From positions 1 to 45,394 of IMG/VR virus record IMGVR_UViG_3300043425_000071: a stretch of DNA of 45,394 nucleotides; one strand, given 5' to 3'. Position 1 is the stretch's first letter. Each line of letters starts with the position of its first letter. Both the position numbers and the translations under genes were made by a program. The notes below the pieces were generated by a model. That model ran no database searches. It saw only the letters and a program-made list of their open reading frames with translations, and had not been told where the DNA came from. Origin of the DNA: a virus. Positions 17,867 through 24,704 of the stretch are shown here, in pieces.

Positions 17867-18435
17867 TAGAAGTCCACCTTAGTGCTTTTCTGCAAGTTCA
17901 GATCTTTAGGCAGGATCTGAAGATTGGAGGGTTCATGAAGGCCACCCTTAGCGAGTGGGAAGATATGGTCAACGTGGTATTCTTCACCAGACACAGCACG
18001 AAGATCCTTTGCCAGCCAGTAGAGGTAGTCGATCTGTTCTTGCTGTTCTTTGGTAAGTTCAGGAGTCAAGTCACGAACCCTCGCGCGTCTAGCAGCATTC
18101 CACTTTGTAACCATATGTGGGTTCTGCTTTCTGTACTCGTAAACAGCCGTCTTGATCTGTTCAGAGTTTTCAGAGTACTTAGTCGCCCTAGCTTCTCTAA
18201 TTTTGTCTTTGTTTTCCCTACGGTACCTAACAGCGTCTTCGTTAAGTTTAGCCCTATTTGCAGAGGAAAACTTTTTGTTGTACTCAGACACTCTGTCCGG
18301 GTTAGCCTTGAACCACTCTTTTGTTTTAGCTACTGTGCAAACCTTACAAGCAGGTTTGAGTTTACCAGATGCCTTACTGTGGAGGTAGAACTCAGACTCG
18401 TCCTTCTCGACTTTGCACTTCGTACAAACCTTCAT
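17866..18435 (-). CDS. Free-standing HNH endonuclease between terminase and portal
   Basis: A 189-residue protein. The N-terminus has two CxxC pairs (MKVCTKCKVEKDESEFYLH, then ACKVC) forming a zinc ribbon. The C-terminal part carries an HNH core, YHVDHIFPLAKGGLHEPSNL, with the His-Asp-His and downstream Asn expected for metal-dependent DNA cutting. Such genes are mobile homing-type nucleases often inserted next to conserved phage genes. It is wedged between the terminase and portal with overlaps of 4 nt (ATGA) and 1 nt, leaving both neighbours intact. HNH proteins next to terminase can also assist packaging cleavage, so a role in packaging cannot be excluded. Confidence 0.8.
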   Translation of the reverse strand: MKVCTKCKVEKDESEFYLHSKASGKLKPACKVCTVAKTKEWFKANPDRVSEYNKKFSSANRAKLNEDAVRYRRENKDKIREARATKYSENSEQIKTAVYEYRKQNPHMVTKWNAARRARVRDLTPELTKEQQEQIDYLYWLAKDLRAVSGEEYHVDHIFPLAKGGLHEPSNLQILPKDLNLQKSTKVDF

Positions 18436-20003
18436 GCTGACGAACCCGCTCTGAACTTAGTGTTAGCCCAGATTATATTCGATTTCTTTTGCCGATGCAA
18501 GTTTCTAGAAGGGGCTATTGCCATATCGATTGCTGCGGCTAATGCGTCCGACACGTCATCATGTGGGGGATTACGAGACGACAACTCTTCCTCAAGGTAG
18601 GCAGTATTCCCGCCGTTGTAGTGAAAAATTTGCAAGTTATCGTAGCGTGGTTCGAGAACAGAGGAGATACGCTCCTGCTTGTTCCCTTGGTGTTTGTTGG
18701 GGCGGAACTCATCGATGGAGATTGCGAGACCATGCTGCTTGATAAGTTCTTTTAGCTGCTTGACGATGGCTTGCTGGGCCACCGAGACTTCCGCCCGCAA
18801 TTTCCTGAACTGCCATTTCTGGGAGAGGTTCAGGATATGCTCAAAGTATTCGCTGATTCGATCGGTCTTGAAGCGATCAATGTCGAGGACGTAGATGTTG
18901 TTCTCTGAATCGACACCGATAACCACAATGGCCGTAGAGTCAGCCTTCTTCGACAGGGAGAATGCAAAGTCCACAGCAGCGTAGACGTTGATCCTCTGGT
19001 CTTTGAAGAACCAGTAGCCGTTCTCCAGCTTCAGGAACTTCCTGTCGTAGTATTGGAACTTGTCCGATCCGACCGGGACGTTATCAGGGTCAGAGGGGTC
19101 GTTGTAATATTGCGCTCTAAATTGCGATTTGTCAAGGTACTGACCACGCTTCTTGGCTAGGATCTTGGCGTCGAATCCAAACCACTTGCCATCACGGCGC
19201 TGCTGACGGGGCCACAGGAACTCTCCAGTGCCGTCTCCGTGGCTCTCTACAGCCTTCTCGAAGACTTCGTAGATAGGCTCCTCACCGACCTTGTTGAACT
19301 CGTCGTCGTAGATGTCCTCTGCCATCTGCATGAGGTCGTTGTAGAGGTCTACCGGATGGTAACGAGTACCGACAACCCACTCCTTAGCCTCTGCACCTTC
19401 GATAGACGACAGAAGGGAGTATTGGCTTTTTACTTTCTCACGTCCTTCACCAGTGTAAGCATTCTCATATACAACCACGTCGTCCAGAACGGCAATATCG
19501 CAATGCAGACCAGTAAGGGAAGTAGTGAGGCCACCAGTGAAGATGCTAGGGTCACGGACGTTCTCTTTCTTGCGGAGCGGGTGGTCGAGCATGATTTCGG
19601 AGTTGGTCCACCGTTGACGCTTACCCTCTTCAGGGTTGACCATATCAGGCCAGTAACGACGGTAGATCTCCGAGGTAAGGATACCTTTCATAAAGCCTAG
19701 TTGCTTCTCAGCAAGGTTGGCAGTGGCGGAGATGTAGAGAACGCGAAGGGTGGGGTTCTTGGTGAGTTCCCACACGACACGGTAGGCCACCATACGGGAC
19801 TTCTGGTGGTCACGAGGGAAGAGAACGAGTTGGTGAGACTTGGAATCCTGACGGGTCCACCACGACAGCAGTTCACTGTGGCAGGGGCCTAGGACTTGTT
19901 CAGGTGCCACCAGCTTAATGAACACCTCAAGATCGCTCTCAGCTGCTTGGCGGGTAAGCTGGAGACGTTCTTCAGGGGTTAGTTGTGCCGTTTCTTTGTT
20001 CAT
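18432..20003 (-). CDS. terL: Terminase large subunit
   Basis: A 523-residue packaging ATPase-nuclease. An atypical Walker A-like segment, LVLFPRDHQKSRMVAYR, lies near residues 58-75 (FPRxHxKS is common in T7-type terminases). RVLYISATANLAEKQLGF and the Walker B strand CDIAVLDDVVVYENAYTGEG follow. The RNase H-like nuclease domain shows AAVDFAFSLSKKADST (first Asp), a middle IDEFRPNKHQGNKQERISS, and HDDVSDALAAAIDMA (final Asp). It docks on the portal and drives DNA into the head. The stop overlaps the HNH start. Confidence 0.9.
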   Translation of the reverse strand: MNKETAQLTPEERLQLTRQAAESDLEVFIKLVAPEQVLGPCHSELLSWWTRQDSKSHQLVLFPRDHQKSRMVAYRVVWELTKNPTLRVLYISATANLAEKQLGFMKGILTSEIYRRYWPDMVNPEEGKRQRWTNSEIMLDHPLRKKENVRDPSIFTGGLTTSLTGLHCDIAVLDDVVVYENAYTGEGREKVKSQYSLLSSIEGAEAKEWVVGTRYHPVDLYNDLMQMAEDIYDDEFNKVGEEPIYEVFEKAVESHGDGTGEFLWPRQQRRDGKWFGFDAKILAKKRGQYLDKSQFRAQYYNDPSDPDNVPVGSDKFQYYDRKFLKLENGYWFFKDQRINVYAAVDFAFSLSKKADSTAIVVIGVDSENNIYVLDIDRFKTDRISEYFEHILNLSQKWQFRKLRAEVSVAQQAIVKQLKELIKQHGLAISIDEFRPNKHQGNKQERISSVLEPRYDNLQIFHYNGGNTAYLEEELSSRNPPHDDVSDALAAAIDMAIAPSRNLHRQKKSNIIWANTKFRAGSSA

Positions 20004-20236
20004 CAGATACTAGGATTCTGGTCCTGCTCTGAGGCTAAAGCCAGAGAACCACTAGCAGTCCACAACCATCTGTCTCGAAAAGCACGAGAAGGGAGTTCTT
20101 CAACGTCAACGATACGCCACGGCTTACCCGCAGGCACATCCTTTGCCGCGACAGCTTCGATTTTGTCAGCATACTCAGGTGCCGGGATGATCACCGAGAC
20201 TTTGTTGTCGTCCTGTGGGAAGATGATGACTTGCAT
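20003..20236 (-). CDS. Small protein downstream of tail fibre
   Basis: A 77-residue protein, MQVIIFPQDDNKVSVIIPAP at the N-terminus, with PWRIVDVEELPSRAFRDRWL in the middle. Small proteins with this N-terminal strand and an LP..FRDRW segment often follow phage fibre genes and are thought of as fibre-associated or assembly proteins. It lies 9 nt after the fibre stop and overlaps the terminase start by one base. Confidence 0.6.
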   Translation of the reverse strand: MQVIIFPQDDNKVSVIIPAPEYADKIEAVAAKDVPAGKPWRIVDVEELPSRAFRDRWLWTASGSLALASEQDQNPSI

Positions 20237-20244
20237 GGTAGTCC

Positions 20245-21306
20245 TCAGCGGAAAATGGCTACTGAAATTTCAGTCGCGTCGTAGGCTCCGGTATTCCCTC
20301 CTGTGCCGACACGGACCGCTGAAGAGGTTTTTGTAGAAGTTGAAGTTATATTCTGCGTTGAAACTGGCGTTGGTGGGTTTGTCCCGCCGTCGCGGCTTTG
20401 GGACACAAGGCAAGCATAATTCGCATCCGGCATGGCAGTCGTGAAGTTTATCGTGTAGTCACCAACACCGTTGTCCGTAATCGACGACACGTTTCCAGAA
20501 GCGCGGATAGCAACCGTCCCCGTGCCGTTAAAGTTCACCCACGCGCGGCAGGCGTAGAGCGGGGCGGAACCTGTGGCGTTGAGTTTTGCAGGGATGTGAG
20601 CGTCAACAGCAGCCGAGGTGGGGATGGTCGTGTCGTTGCTGTTCGACGCAATAGTTTCAGAGGCGGTGACCAAGGTTGCAGCAGCAATCTCAGTGGTGGT
20701 GATCGACGACGCCGTAGCGAGAGAGCCAAGGCCGAGGTTGGTCCGAGCAGCAGTTGCGTCTGTAGCGCCTGTGCCGCCCATAGAGACGGGTACAGTGTTT
20801 TGGGTGGCTACGGTACCTAGACCGAGGTTAGCACGTGCTGTAGAGGCGCTGGTGAGGTCTGAGAGGTTATTGGCACGGAGCATGTCCCCGGTACCAGCAC
20901 CAGCGGCACCACGCTGCACAAACAACTCCCAGCGGAGCATAGTCAGGTCAGTAGCGAAGGTGCCAGAGGTGTGGGAGATAAGGCAGATGTAAACGTCCCC
21001 AGCCTCTTTGACTAGGTCATTCTTAGCGTAGGAACGAGAGGTGACCCAAGTACTCCGCCACTCCGGGACAGAGGAGATGTCTGTAATGGTTTGGCCGTTG
21101 AGAGTGAGGTTGTCTGCGTCGATGTTGCCAACGTTCAGGAGTTGATTACCGTTAAGGTCAAGATCCGCCTGCATGGCATTAGGCGTAGACCCGTCCAACG
21201 ACAGGGTGTTGTCAAAGGCATCGCGGATAGCAGTGAAGTTGGTGTTCAACTGCGTATTCGAGGCGAAGCCTGACGAGATCGTCGTGACTGAGGGACGTTT
21301 GGCCAT
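20245..21306 (-). CDS. Tail fibre protein
   Basis: A 353-residue protein. The N-terminus (MAKRPSVTTISSGFASNTQL, then NFTAIRDAFDNTLSLDGSTP and a MQADLDLNGNQLLNVG segment) is the typical attachment domain of many podovirus fibres. The middle has fibre repeats of the form SDLTSASTARANLGLGTVAT. The C-terminal 100 residues (WVNFNGTGTVAIRASGNVSS, then YTINFTTAMPDANYACLVSQ) match a common receptor-binding tip domain of tail fibres. Lying between the two terminase genes is unusual for a fibre. Start codon with AGGAC upstream. Confidence 0.85.
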   Translation of the reverse strand: MAKRPSVTTISSGFASNTQLNTNFTAIRDAFDNTLSLDGSTPNAMQADLDLNGNQLLNVGNIDADNLTLNGQTITDISSVPEWRSTWVTSRSYAKNDLVKEAGDVYICLISHTSGTFATDLTMLRWELFVQRGAAGAGTGDMLRANNLSDLTSASTARANLGLGTVATQNTVPVSMGGTGATDATAARTNLGLGSLATASSITTTEIAAATLVTASETIASNSNDTTIPTSAAVDAHIPAKLNATGSAPLYACRAWVNFNGTGTVAIRASGNVSSITDNGVGDYTINFTTAMPDANYACLVSQSRDGGTNPPTPVSTQNITSTSTKTSSAVRVGTGGNTGAYDATEISVAIFR

Positions 21307-21318
21307 AGTTTGTCCTAG

Positions 21319-21849
21319 TTAGTTGGGACGACGGAGACCAAGACGCTCTGCATCATCTTCGAGCAGTTTAAGCGCCTCAGTGTTCTGTTTCTCTTCTTCG
21401 ACAGCCTTGAGTTTCTTCTTGGCGTCTGCGGCGGTATCCTTGTCGAGCCATCCCTTTTCGAGGAGGAGTTTGGCTGCACCAAAGGATGAACGACCACCGC
21501 TCTTCATCTCTTCAGCAATAGAGCGAATGGCCTGAGACTTGATCTTGATCTCTACCTCACGACGCCACTCAGCTACATCCTTACGCAGGAGAGGCGACTT
21601 AGCGATGGTCTCCCAGATGTTCCACGACGAGAAGACAGTCTGAGCAAACTCGTACTCGGTGGGGTCGTTAGGGACGAGAGACATGTACAGCTTACGCAAC
21701 GACAACAGATTCCGCCCATGGGCCTCGATGTCGTCTTCCTTGAGAGTGAACAACACCCAAGTCATGTCGCCGTAGGAGGTCTCGTAGAAGAGGGACTTCG
21801 TGCGGACCTTGTTGACCTCGGTGAGGAAGGCGGACTTGGGGAACATCAT
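21319..21849 (-). CDS. terS: Terminase small subunit (DNA maturase A-like)
   Basis: A 176-residue, mostly helical protein with an aromatic-rich N-terminal third (SLFYETSYGDMTWVLFTLKE) and a charged C-terminal half (KKKLKAVEEEKQNTEALKLL). The internal AKLLLEKGWLDKDTAADAKK resembles the DNA-recognition/oligomerisation part of podovirus small terminases. As first structural gene behind the late promoter and upstream of terL it fits this role, though a fibre gene intervenes. Small terminase sequences diverge strongly, hence moderate confidence. Confidence 0.6.
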   Translation of the reverse strand: MMFPKSAFLTEVNKVRTKSLFYETSYGDMTWVLFTLKEDDIEAHGRNLLSLRKLYMSLVPNDPTEYEFAQTVFSSWNIWETIAKSPLLRKDVAEWRREVEIKIKSQAIRSIAEEMKSGGRSSFGAAKLLLEKGWLDKDTAADAKKKLKAVEEEKQNTEALKLLEDDAERLGLRRPN

Positions 21850-21912
21850 AGTTGAGCGACACCTTGGTTAAGATTGTCAAGTGAAAAGAGGTAGCCCGCT
21901 AGGGCGTATCGT

Positions 21913-21981
21913 GGTGATTCGTTTTAATGTAGCATAGATGCAACACCTTGTCAAGAGGAGAGGTGATTCGCAGGTGATTCG
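21913..21981. repeat. Three direct repeats GGTGATTCG around the late promoter
   Basis: Exact copies occur at 21913-21921, 21962-21970 and 21973-21981. The first lies just past the -10 box of the leftward promoter and the other two lie just upstream of its -35 box, with the last two 11 bp apart (about one helical turn). This arrangement suggests binding sites for a regulator of late transcription. Confidence 0.55.
21926..21954 (-). promoter_or_regulatory. Sigma70-type late promoter upstream of terS
   Basis: On the minus strand, TTGACA (21954-21949) is separated by 17 nt from TACATT (21931-21926). Transcription would read into the terminase and head genes. The GGTGATTCG repeats flank it, so regulation is likely. 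Confidence 0.7.
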
Positions 21982-22001
21982 CTCTAGAACGACAAGGATA
22001 T

Positions 22002-22022
22002 CAAGTAGTTACAAAATACTTG
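22002..22022. promoter_or_regulatory. Inverted repeat overlapping a rightward -35 box
   Basis: CAAGTA (22002-22007) and TACTTG (22017-22022) form a 6-bp inverted repeat with a 9-nt spacer. The right half overlaps the -35 box of the plus-strand promoter, a typical position for a repressor operator. Confidence 0.45.
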
Positions 22023-22048
22023 ACAAGGGTTAGAAAATCTAGTATAGT
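22020..22048 (+). promoter_or_regulatory. Sigma70-type rightward promoter
   Basis: TTGACA (22020-22025), 17 nt, then TATAGT (22043-22048) is a strong match. It reads toward the early genes but across the minus-strand HNH gene (22179-22829), so its transcript would first be antisense to that gene. Either the HNH gene was inserted into the early leader, or the antisense transcript limits it. Confidence 0.65.
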
Positions 22049-22090
22049 GGGACTACCCTCCCCCGGGGTGATATATAGTATATATAGTTA

Positions 22091-22112
22091 TAAGAGTCTA
22101 TTCTAAGAGTCT
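22091..22112. repeat. Tandem TAAGAGTCT direct repeats
   Basis: TAAGAGTCT occurs at 22091-22099 and 22104-22112, 13 bp apart, within an AT-rich stretch. The shorter core TAAGAGT is also found in the other late control region near 13.48 kb. Confidence 0.5.
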
Positions 22113-22178
22113 TACCTTAAGAGGGGCGGATTGTAACGCATTACGTGAACACCGTAGGTCGTTGACAATCCGTATAGA

Positions 22179-22829
22179 CTACAGTCCATTCCTCTTCATC
22201 CAAGAGTAAACCTTACCTAAGTCCTCAGCCTCAGCATTACTCTTGATCCTGTTAGCCTTAGCTGAGATGATAGCAATGTTTCCTTTAACGTAACCTAACT
22301 CAGGTTTCATCCTGTCGAGAGTAGGAGAGTCGTCGAGTAGTTTGTTGTTGTCCCACTTCAAGGGAATACCCAGAGCAGGGCACACTTCTGCTCCTTCCAC
22401 CAAAGCATATACGTCGTCAGGGGAGATGTCGAAAGGCACTCCCTTTTTCTTTGCCCTGTTCTTAGCACTCATCCACAAGCGATACCAAGGGGTGAACGAC
22501 ACCCAAGCACTCTGAAAAGTTCTATCGACAGCCTCACCTCCTTTTTGCTCCCAGTACTTCTTCCTTGCTGTCTCTCGTGCCTTCTGTCGTTTCTCACCTT
22601 CAGTTTGTTTTGGTTTCTTGGACGACACAAAGTAGGTCCGGCTAGGGTACATAAGATCGTACAGATAGCCTAGGCGTTGTTTGCGAGTCTCCTCGTCGAG
22701 CGGAGTCCCGTAGTCTATGCGGATAGGGGATCCACCTAGGCTGGCAATCTTCTGTTCTCGTCCGATGTCCTTCTTGGAGAGGCGGTTGTCGAATTTCTTC
22801 TTCAGGGCTTGTTCGCTTTTGGCAGGCAT
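22179..22829 (-). CDS. HNH-type homing endonuclease-like protein
   Basis: A 216-residue basic protein. The C-terminal half has the pattern of phage HNH/endoVII-like nucleases: SAKNRAKKKGVPFDISPDDV, then EVCPALGIPLKWDNN and SPTLDRMKPELGYVKGNIAI ISAKANRIKSNA. The LDRxxPxxGYVKGN segment is a hallmark of this group. The N-terminal 100 residues are Lys/Arg-rich and may bind DNA. It stands alone between the divergent control elements, behind its own promoter with an overlapping inverted repeat, and has an AAAGGAG ribosome site. It may be a mobile gene or an early regulator of host DNA degradation. Confidence 0.7.
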   Translation of the reverse strand: MPAKSEQALKKKFDNRLSKKDIGREQKIASLGGSPIRIDYGTPLDEETRKQRLGYLYDLMYPSRTYFVSSKKPKQTEGEKRQKARETARKKYWEQKGGEAVDRTFQSAWVSFTPWYRLWMSAKNRAKKKGVPFDISPDDVYALVEGAEVCPALGIPLKWDNNKLLDDSPTLDRMKPELGYVKGNIAIISAKANRIKSNAEAEDLGKVYSWMKRNGL

Positions 22830-22853
22830 TGTTGTTTCTCCTTTACTGTGTCT

Positions 22854-22882
22854 AGAATACCACAGGTGTACCCCCTTGTCAA
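22854..22882 (-). promoter_or_regulatory. Sigma70-type promoter of the HNH gene
   Basis: TTGACA (22882-22877) and TATTCT (22859-22854) on the minus strand, spaced by 17 nt, lie 25 nt upstream of the HNH start. The inverted repeat CAGGTGT/ACACCTG (22863-22869 and 22882-22888) covers the promoter, suggesting repression. Confidence 0.7.
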
Positions 22883-22896
22883 CACCTGTACCCCCT
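22863..22896. promoter_or_regulatory. Operator-like inverted and direct repeats
   Basis: CAGGTGT (22863-22869) and ACACCTG (22882-22888) form an inverted repeat across the HNH promoter. TGTACCCCCT also recurs as an exact direct repeat at 22867-22876 and 22887-22896, spaced 20 bp. Both suggest a dimeric or tandem-binding regulator. Confidence 0.5.
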
Positions 22897-23361
22897 GTAA
22901 GTTGCCAAAAGTTTGGGCGCGAGTTTCAAGGTGCAATTCAGAACAATGAAAGACACCCCGCGCACCCCTGCCCCGGCCTCCTGTCGTGATCACAAAAAGA
23001 GACCCCCGCCTGCTTTGTTGTCGTGCAATGCATGATGCATCCGCCTTATGTGATCACATGATGTTAATGGGGTTAACATTGGATGGGTTCTAGGGGCAAT
23101 AACCCATTAGGTCAACCATTCTGCCCTATCCCATTGCCAGCTAACACTAATAGGTCAACCTTGCTTACCTATCTCTGTCTTGCTTGTCGGTTTCCTTACA
23201 CGTGCGCGTGCGCGTATCTATACATCCCGCTAAATGAGCCAAGCAGAGTAGAACGAATCAGGAACACTAGCTTAACCGAGAACAAACACGGAACACACAT
23301 TCACATTCACAAACACGAATGGAAACTATTTTAGAACCCATTGAAAACACACGATTCTTTT
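22897..23361. other. Gene-poor divergent region with palindromes
   Basis: About 465 bp without a convincing gene. It contains GTGATCAC (22986-22993), paired ATGCAT (23028-23033 and 23035-23040), the 12-bp palindrome ATGTGATCACAT (23048-23059), the hairpin ATGTTAA-tgggg-TTAACAT (23061-23079) and a direct repeat TAGGTCAACC (23108-23117 and 23151-23160). Candidate roles are replication origin or early operator region. Confidence 0.55.
23048..23079. repeat. Adjacent palindrome and hairpin
   Basis: The perfect 12-bp palindrome ATGTGATCACAT is directly followed by the 7-bp-stem inverted repeat ATGTTAA-tgggg-TTAACAT. Both sit between the two divergent gene arms, a favoured location for origins and regulatory sites. 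Confidence 0.5.
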
Positions 23362-23391
23362 TTAACACAAACCCGAAAGCGGGCATATACT
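23362..23391 (+). promoter_or_regulatory. Early rightward promoter candidate
   Basis: TTAACA (23362-23367), 18 nt, TATACT (23386-23391). The spacer contains the inverted repeat CCCG-aaag-CGGG. The first early gene starts 43 nt downstream of the -10 box. The match is weaker than the TTGACA promoters elsewhere. Confidence 0.45.
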
Positions 23392-23433
23392 TGGACCCAT
23401 CAGAACGAAACACACGACAAAGAAAGGAAACAG

Positions 23434-23556
23434 ATGATCAAGTTTACAGCCCGCAAGAAATACTCTGTTGTCGGTGGCGAATGCAGAGCAGAGCAGTGGG
23501 ATAAAATGGTCGCCTGTTATGAGTCGCTCGGTTACACTGTCACTAGACTGAACTGA
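23434..23556 (+). CDS. Small early protein (40 aa)
   Basis: MIKFTARKKYSVVGGECRAE begins a 40-residue basic protein ending SLGYTVTRLN. ATG at 23434 is preceded by AAAGGAAAC, a usable ribosome site. An in-frame upstream extension exists but lacks a ribosome site and lies over the promoter candidate. This is the first gene of the rightward early block. Function unknown. Confidence 0.55.
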   Translation: MIKFTARKKYSVVGGECRAEQWDKMVACYESLGYTVTRLN

Positions 23557-23588
23557 AACGACAACCAAACAAGGATGGAGTAACGGCA

Positions 23589-23708
23589 ATGTCCCTTCCC
23601 TTCTACTCTCGCAATGTCGCCCAAGCCGTCGCTGATCAACTGACAGCGCAAGGCGAAAGCGTCAAGGTCATCTGCAAATCTGGGCGCTTCTACATCTTCA
23701 ACCTGTAA
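23589..23708 (+). CDS. Small early protein (39 aa)
   Basis: A 39-residue protein beginning MSLPFYSRNVAQAVADQLTA and ending SGRFYIFNL. The pattern (short helix, then VKVICKSGRFYIF strands) suggests a tiny alpha/beta fold. GGAGTAACGGC precedes the ATG. It sits 32 nt after the first early gene and 17 nt before the next, in the same orientation. Function unknown. Confidence 0.55.
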   Translation: MSLPFYSRNVAQAVADQLTAQGESVKVICKSGRFYIFNL

Positions 23709-23725
23709 GACAAGGAACAACGACA

Positions 23726-24052
23726 ATGGAAGAAAAGCTGAAAGATCGCGTCCTCTTCATCGTCAAGCAACTGACTGGCGAGGACACTAGCTGGCACAAA
23801 ACGTGTGACGATCCTGAGTATGCGTCGGCATGGGACTATCTGTCTGACGCATATGACATTGAGTACATCGTCAACGGCAAGGGTGAATACCTTGGGGCGC
23901 GTGTGCTTGTTGCCTTCGGTGGGCCGAACATCTGGATCAACACCCGGACAAACACTGTCGAGGGCCGTTGGTGGGGTGACAGCTACCACGCAACGTTCAC
24001 GGATGAAATCGGCCTTGACGAGGCTCTGTCGGAAATGTGGGACTGCCGTTAA
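23726..24052 (+). CDS. Early protein of unknown function (108 aa)
   Basis: A 108-residue acidic protein (MEEKLKDRVLFIVKQLTGED at the start; ALSEMWDCR at the end) with Trp-rich segments (IWINTRTNTVEGRWWGDSYH). No signal peptide, membrane helix or catalytic motif is visible. An AAGGAACAACGACA leader precedes ATG. It belongs to the rightward early cluster of small genes, where host-takeover proteins are commonly found. I do not recognise the family. Confidence 0.65.
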   Translation: MEEKLKDRVLFIVKQLTGEDTSWHKTCDDPEYASAWDYLSDAYDIEYIVNGKGEYLGARVLVAFGGPNIWINTRTNTVEGRWWGDSYHATFTDEIGLDEALSEMWDCR

Positions 24053-24080
24053 TCTGGCAAAGAAGGAAGGATGAAAGAAA

Positions 24081-24170
24081 ATGCGGAAGTTTCGTTTGTC
24101 GGACAATGTAGAGGATGCACTAGGCGTCGTCATCCTCTTCGCTATCGTCTACGTCATGCTGTCGCTCTAA
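24081..24170 (+). CDS. Small membrane protein (29 aa)
   Basis: MRKFRLSDNVEDALGVVILF followed by AIVYVMLSL forms a 29-residue protein with one clear membrane helix (about 13-29). The ATG at 24081 lies at the end of a leader, AAGGAAGGATGAAAGA, that recurs before the primase gene, favouring this start. An overlapping frame starting at 24071 gives a 37-residue Arg-rich product that looks less natural. Confidence 0.45.
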   Translation: MRKFRLSDNVEDALGVVILFAIVYVMLSL

Positions 24171-24195
24171 GCAGCGCGCTATAGGAGGAATACTA

Positions 24196-24369
24196 ATGGC
24201 ACGGGAACACAAACTGTCAGCAGAAGAAGCTGAATTGATGTATCAGATTCTGCGTTATGCCCAGATGGTGGGTTATTGCGAAGATGATGAGGAAGAAAAC
24301 AAAATGCTTTCTGGGGTCATCAAAAAGATCCGGCATGCAGAAGTATTGCACCTTGGGACAGAAGAATAG
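24196..24369 (+). CDS. Small acidic early protein (57 aa)
   Basis: A 57-residue helical protein (MAREHKLSAEEAELMYQILR start; KIRHAEVLHLGTEE end) with a Glu/Asp cluster near residue 30. A strong TAGGAGGAA ribosome site lies 7 nt upstream of ATG. It is followed after 9 nt by a secreted-protein gene. Function unknown. Confidence 0.65.
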   Translation: MAREHKLSAEEAELMYQILRYAQMVGYCEDDEEENKMLSGVIKKIRHAEVLHLGTEE

Positions 24370-24378
24370 GGGACTAAC

Positions 24379-24702
24379 ATGTATACTACTATCATCAAAG
24401 GCCTTTGCGTCAGTGTCGCCTTGGCTGTAACCGTGTCGCAGGCATCCGCCCAAGACATCAAGCCTGCTTGTGAGGGGTTGGGCGCAGTGTCCCAACAGTT
24501 CGCAGAGATGCGGGACATAGGGATGGAGATGACTGACGCCATGAACTACTTCATCGAACTGGCGGATGTCCAGAAGGATGAAAGCCTACAGTGGGTTTAC
24601 ACCTTGGCGCTTATCGCCTATGAGAATCCTACGGAAGCACCAACAGACATCGGGTATGCCGTGTTTGTGTCGTGCATGGAGATGGCAGGGGAGGTTGGTT
24701 GA
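24379..24702 (+). CDS. Periplasmic small protein with signal peptide
   Basis: A 107-residue protein. Residues 1-24 (MYTTIIKGLCVSVALAVTVS, then QASA) form a classic Sec signal peptide with an ASA-Q cleavage site. The mature part has two Cys (in KPACEG and FVSCME) that could form a disulphide in the periplasm. It is mostly helical. An exported early phage protein may modify the envelope, for example in superinfection exclusion, but this is inference. It is followed after 2 nt by a 71-residue gene. Confidence 0.65.
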   Translation: MYTTIIKGLCVSVALAVTVSQASAQDIKPACEGLGAVSQQFAEMRDIGMEMTDAMNYFIELADVQKDESLQWVYTLALIAYENPTEAPTDIGYAVFVSCMEMAGEVG

Positions 24703-24704
24703 TC

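Larger units (their letters stand above)
21850..22178. other. Late control region with opposed promoters and repeats
   Basis: A 329-bp gene-free stretch. It holds a minus-strand promoter (21926-21954) flanked by three copies of GGTGATTCG, and a plus-strand promoter (22020-22048) overlapped by the inverted repeat CAAGTA/TACTTG. Further along are a CCCCCGGGG step, an AT block (gatatatagtatatatag), a tandem TAAGAGTCT pair and AGAGGGGCGG. A GCCC-gcta-GGGC hairpin sits in the terS leader. Confidence 0.75.

Noticed and set aside
22161-22188. TTGACA upstream of the HNH 3' end as a rightward promoter
   Set aside because: The -10 position reads TCCATT with poor match, and it points into the oppositely oriented HNH gene.
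22986-23059. Paired TGATCA-containing palindromes as a CRISPR or attachment site
   Set aside because: There are no regularly spaced repeats with spacers and no integrase gene. They are simple palindromes in a control region.
23319-23433. N-terminal extensions of the first early gene
   Set aside because: Starts at 23319 and 23341 are in different frames or overlap the promoter candidate and lack a ribosome site. The ATG at 23434 follows AAAGGAAAC.
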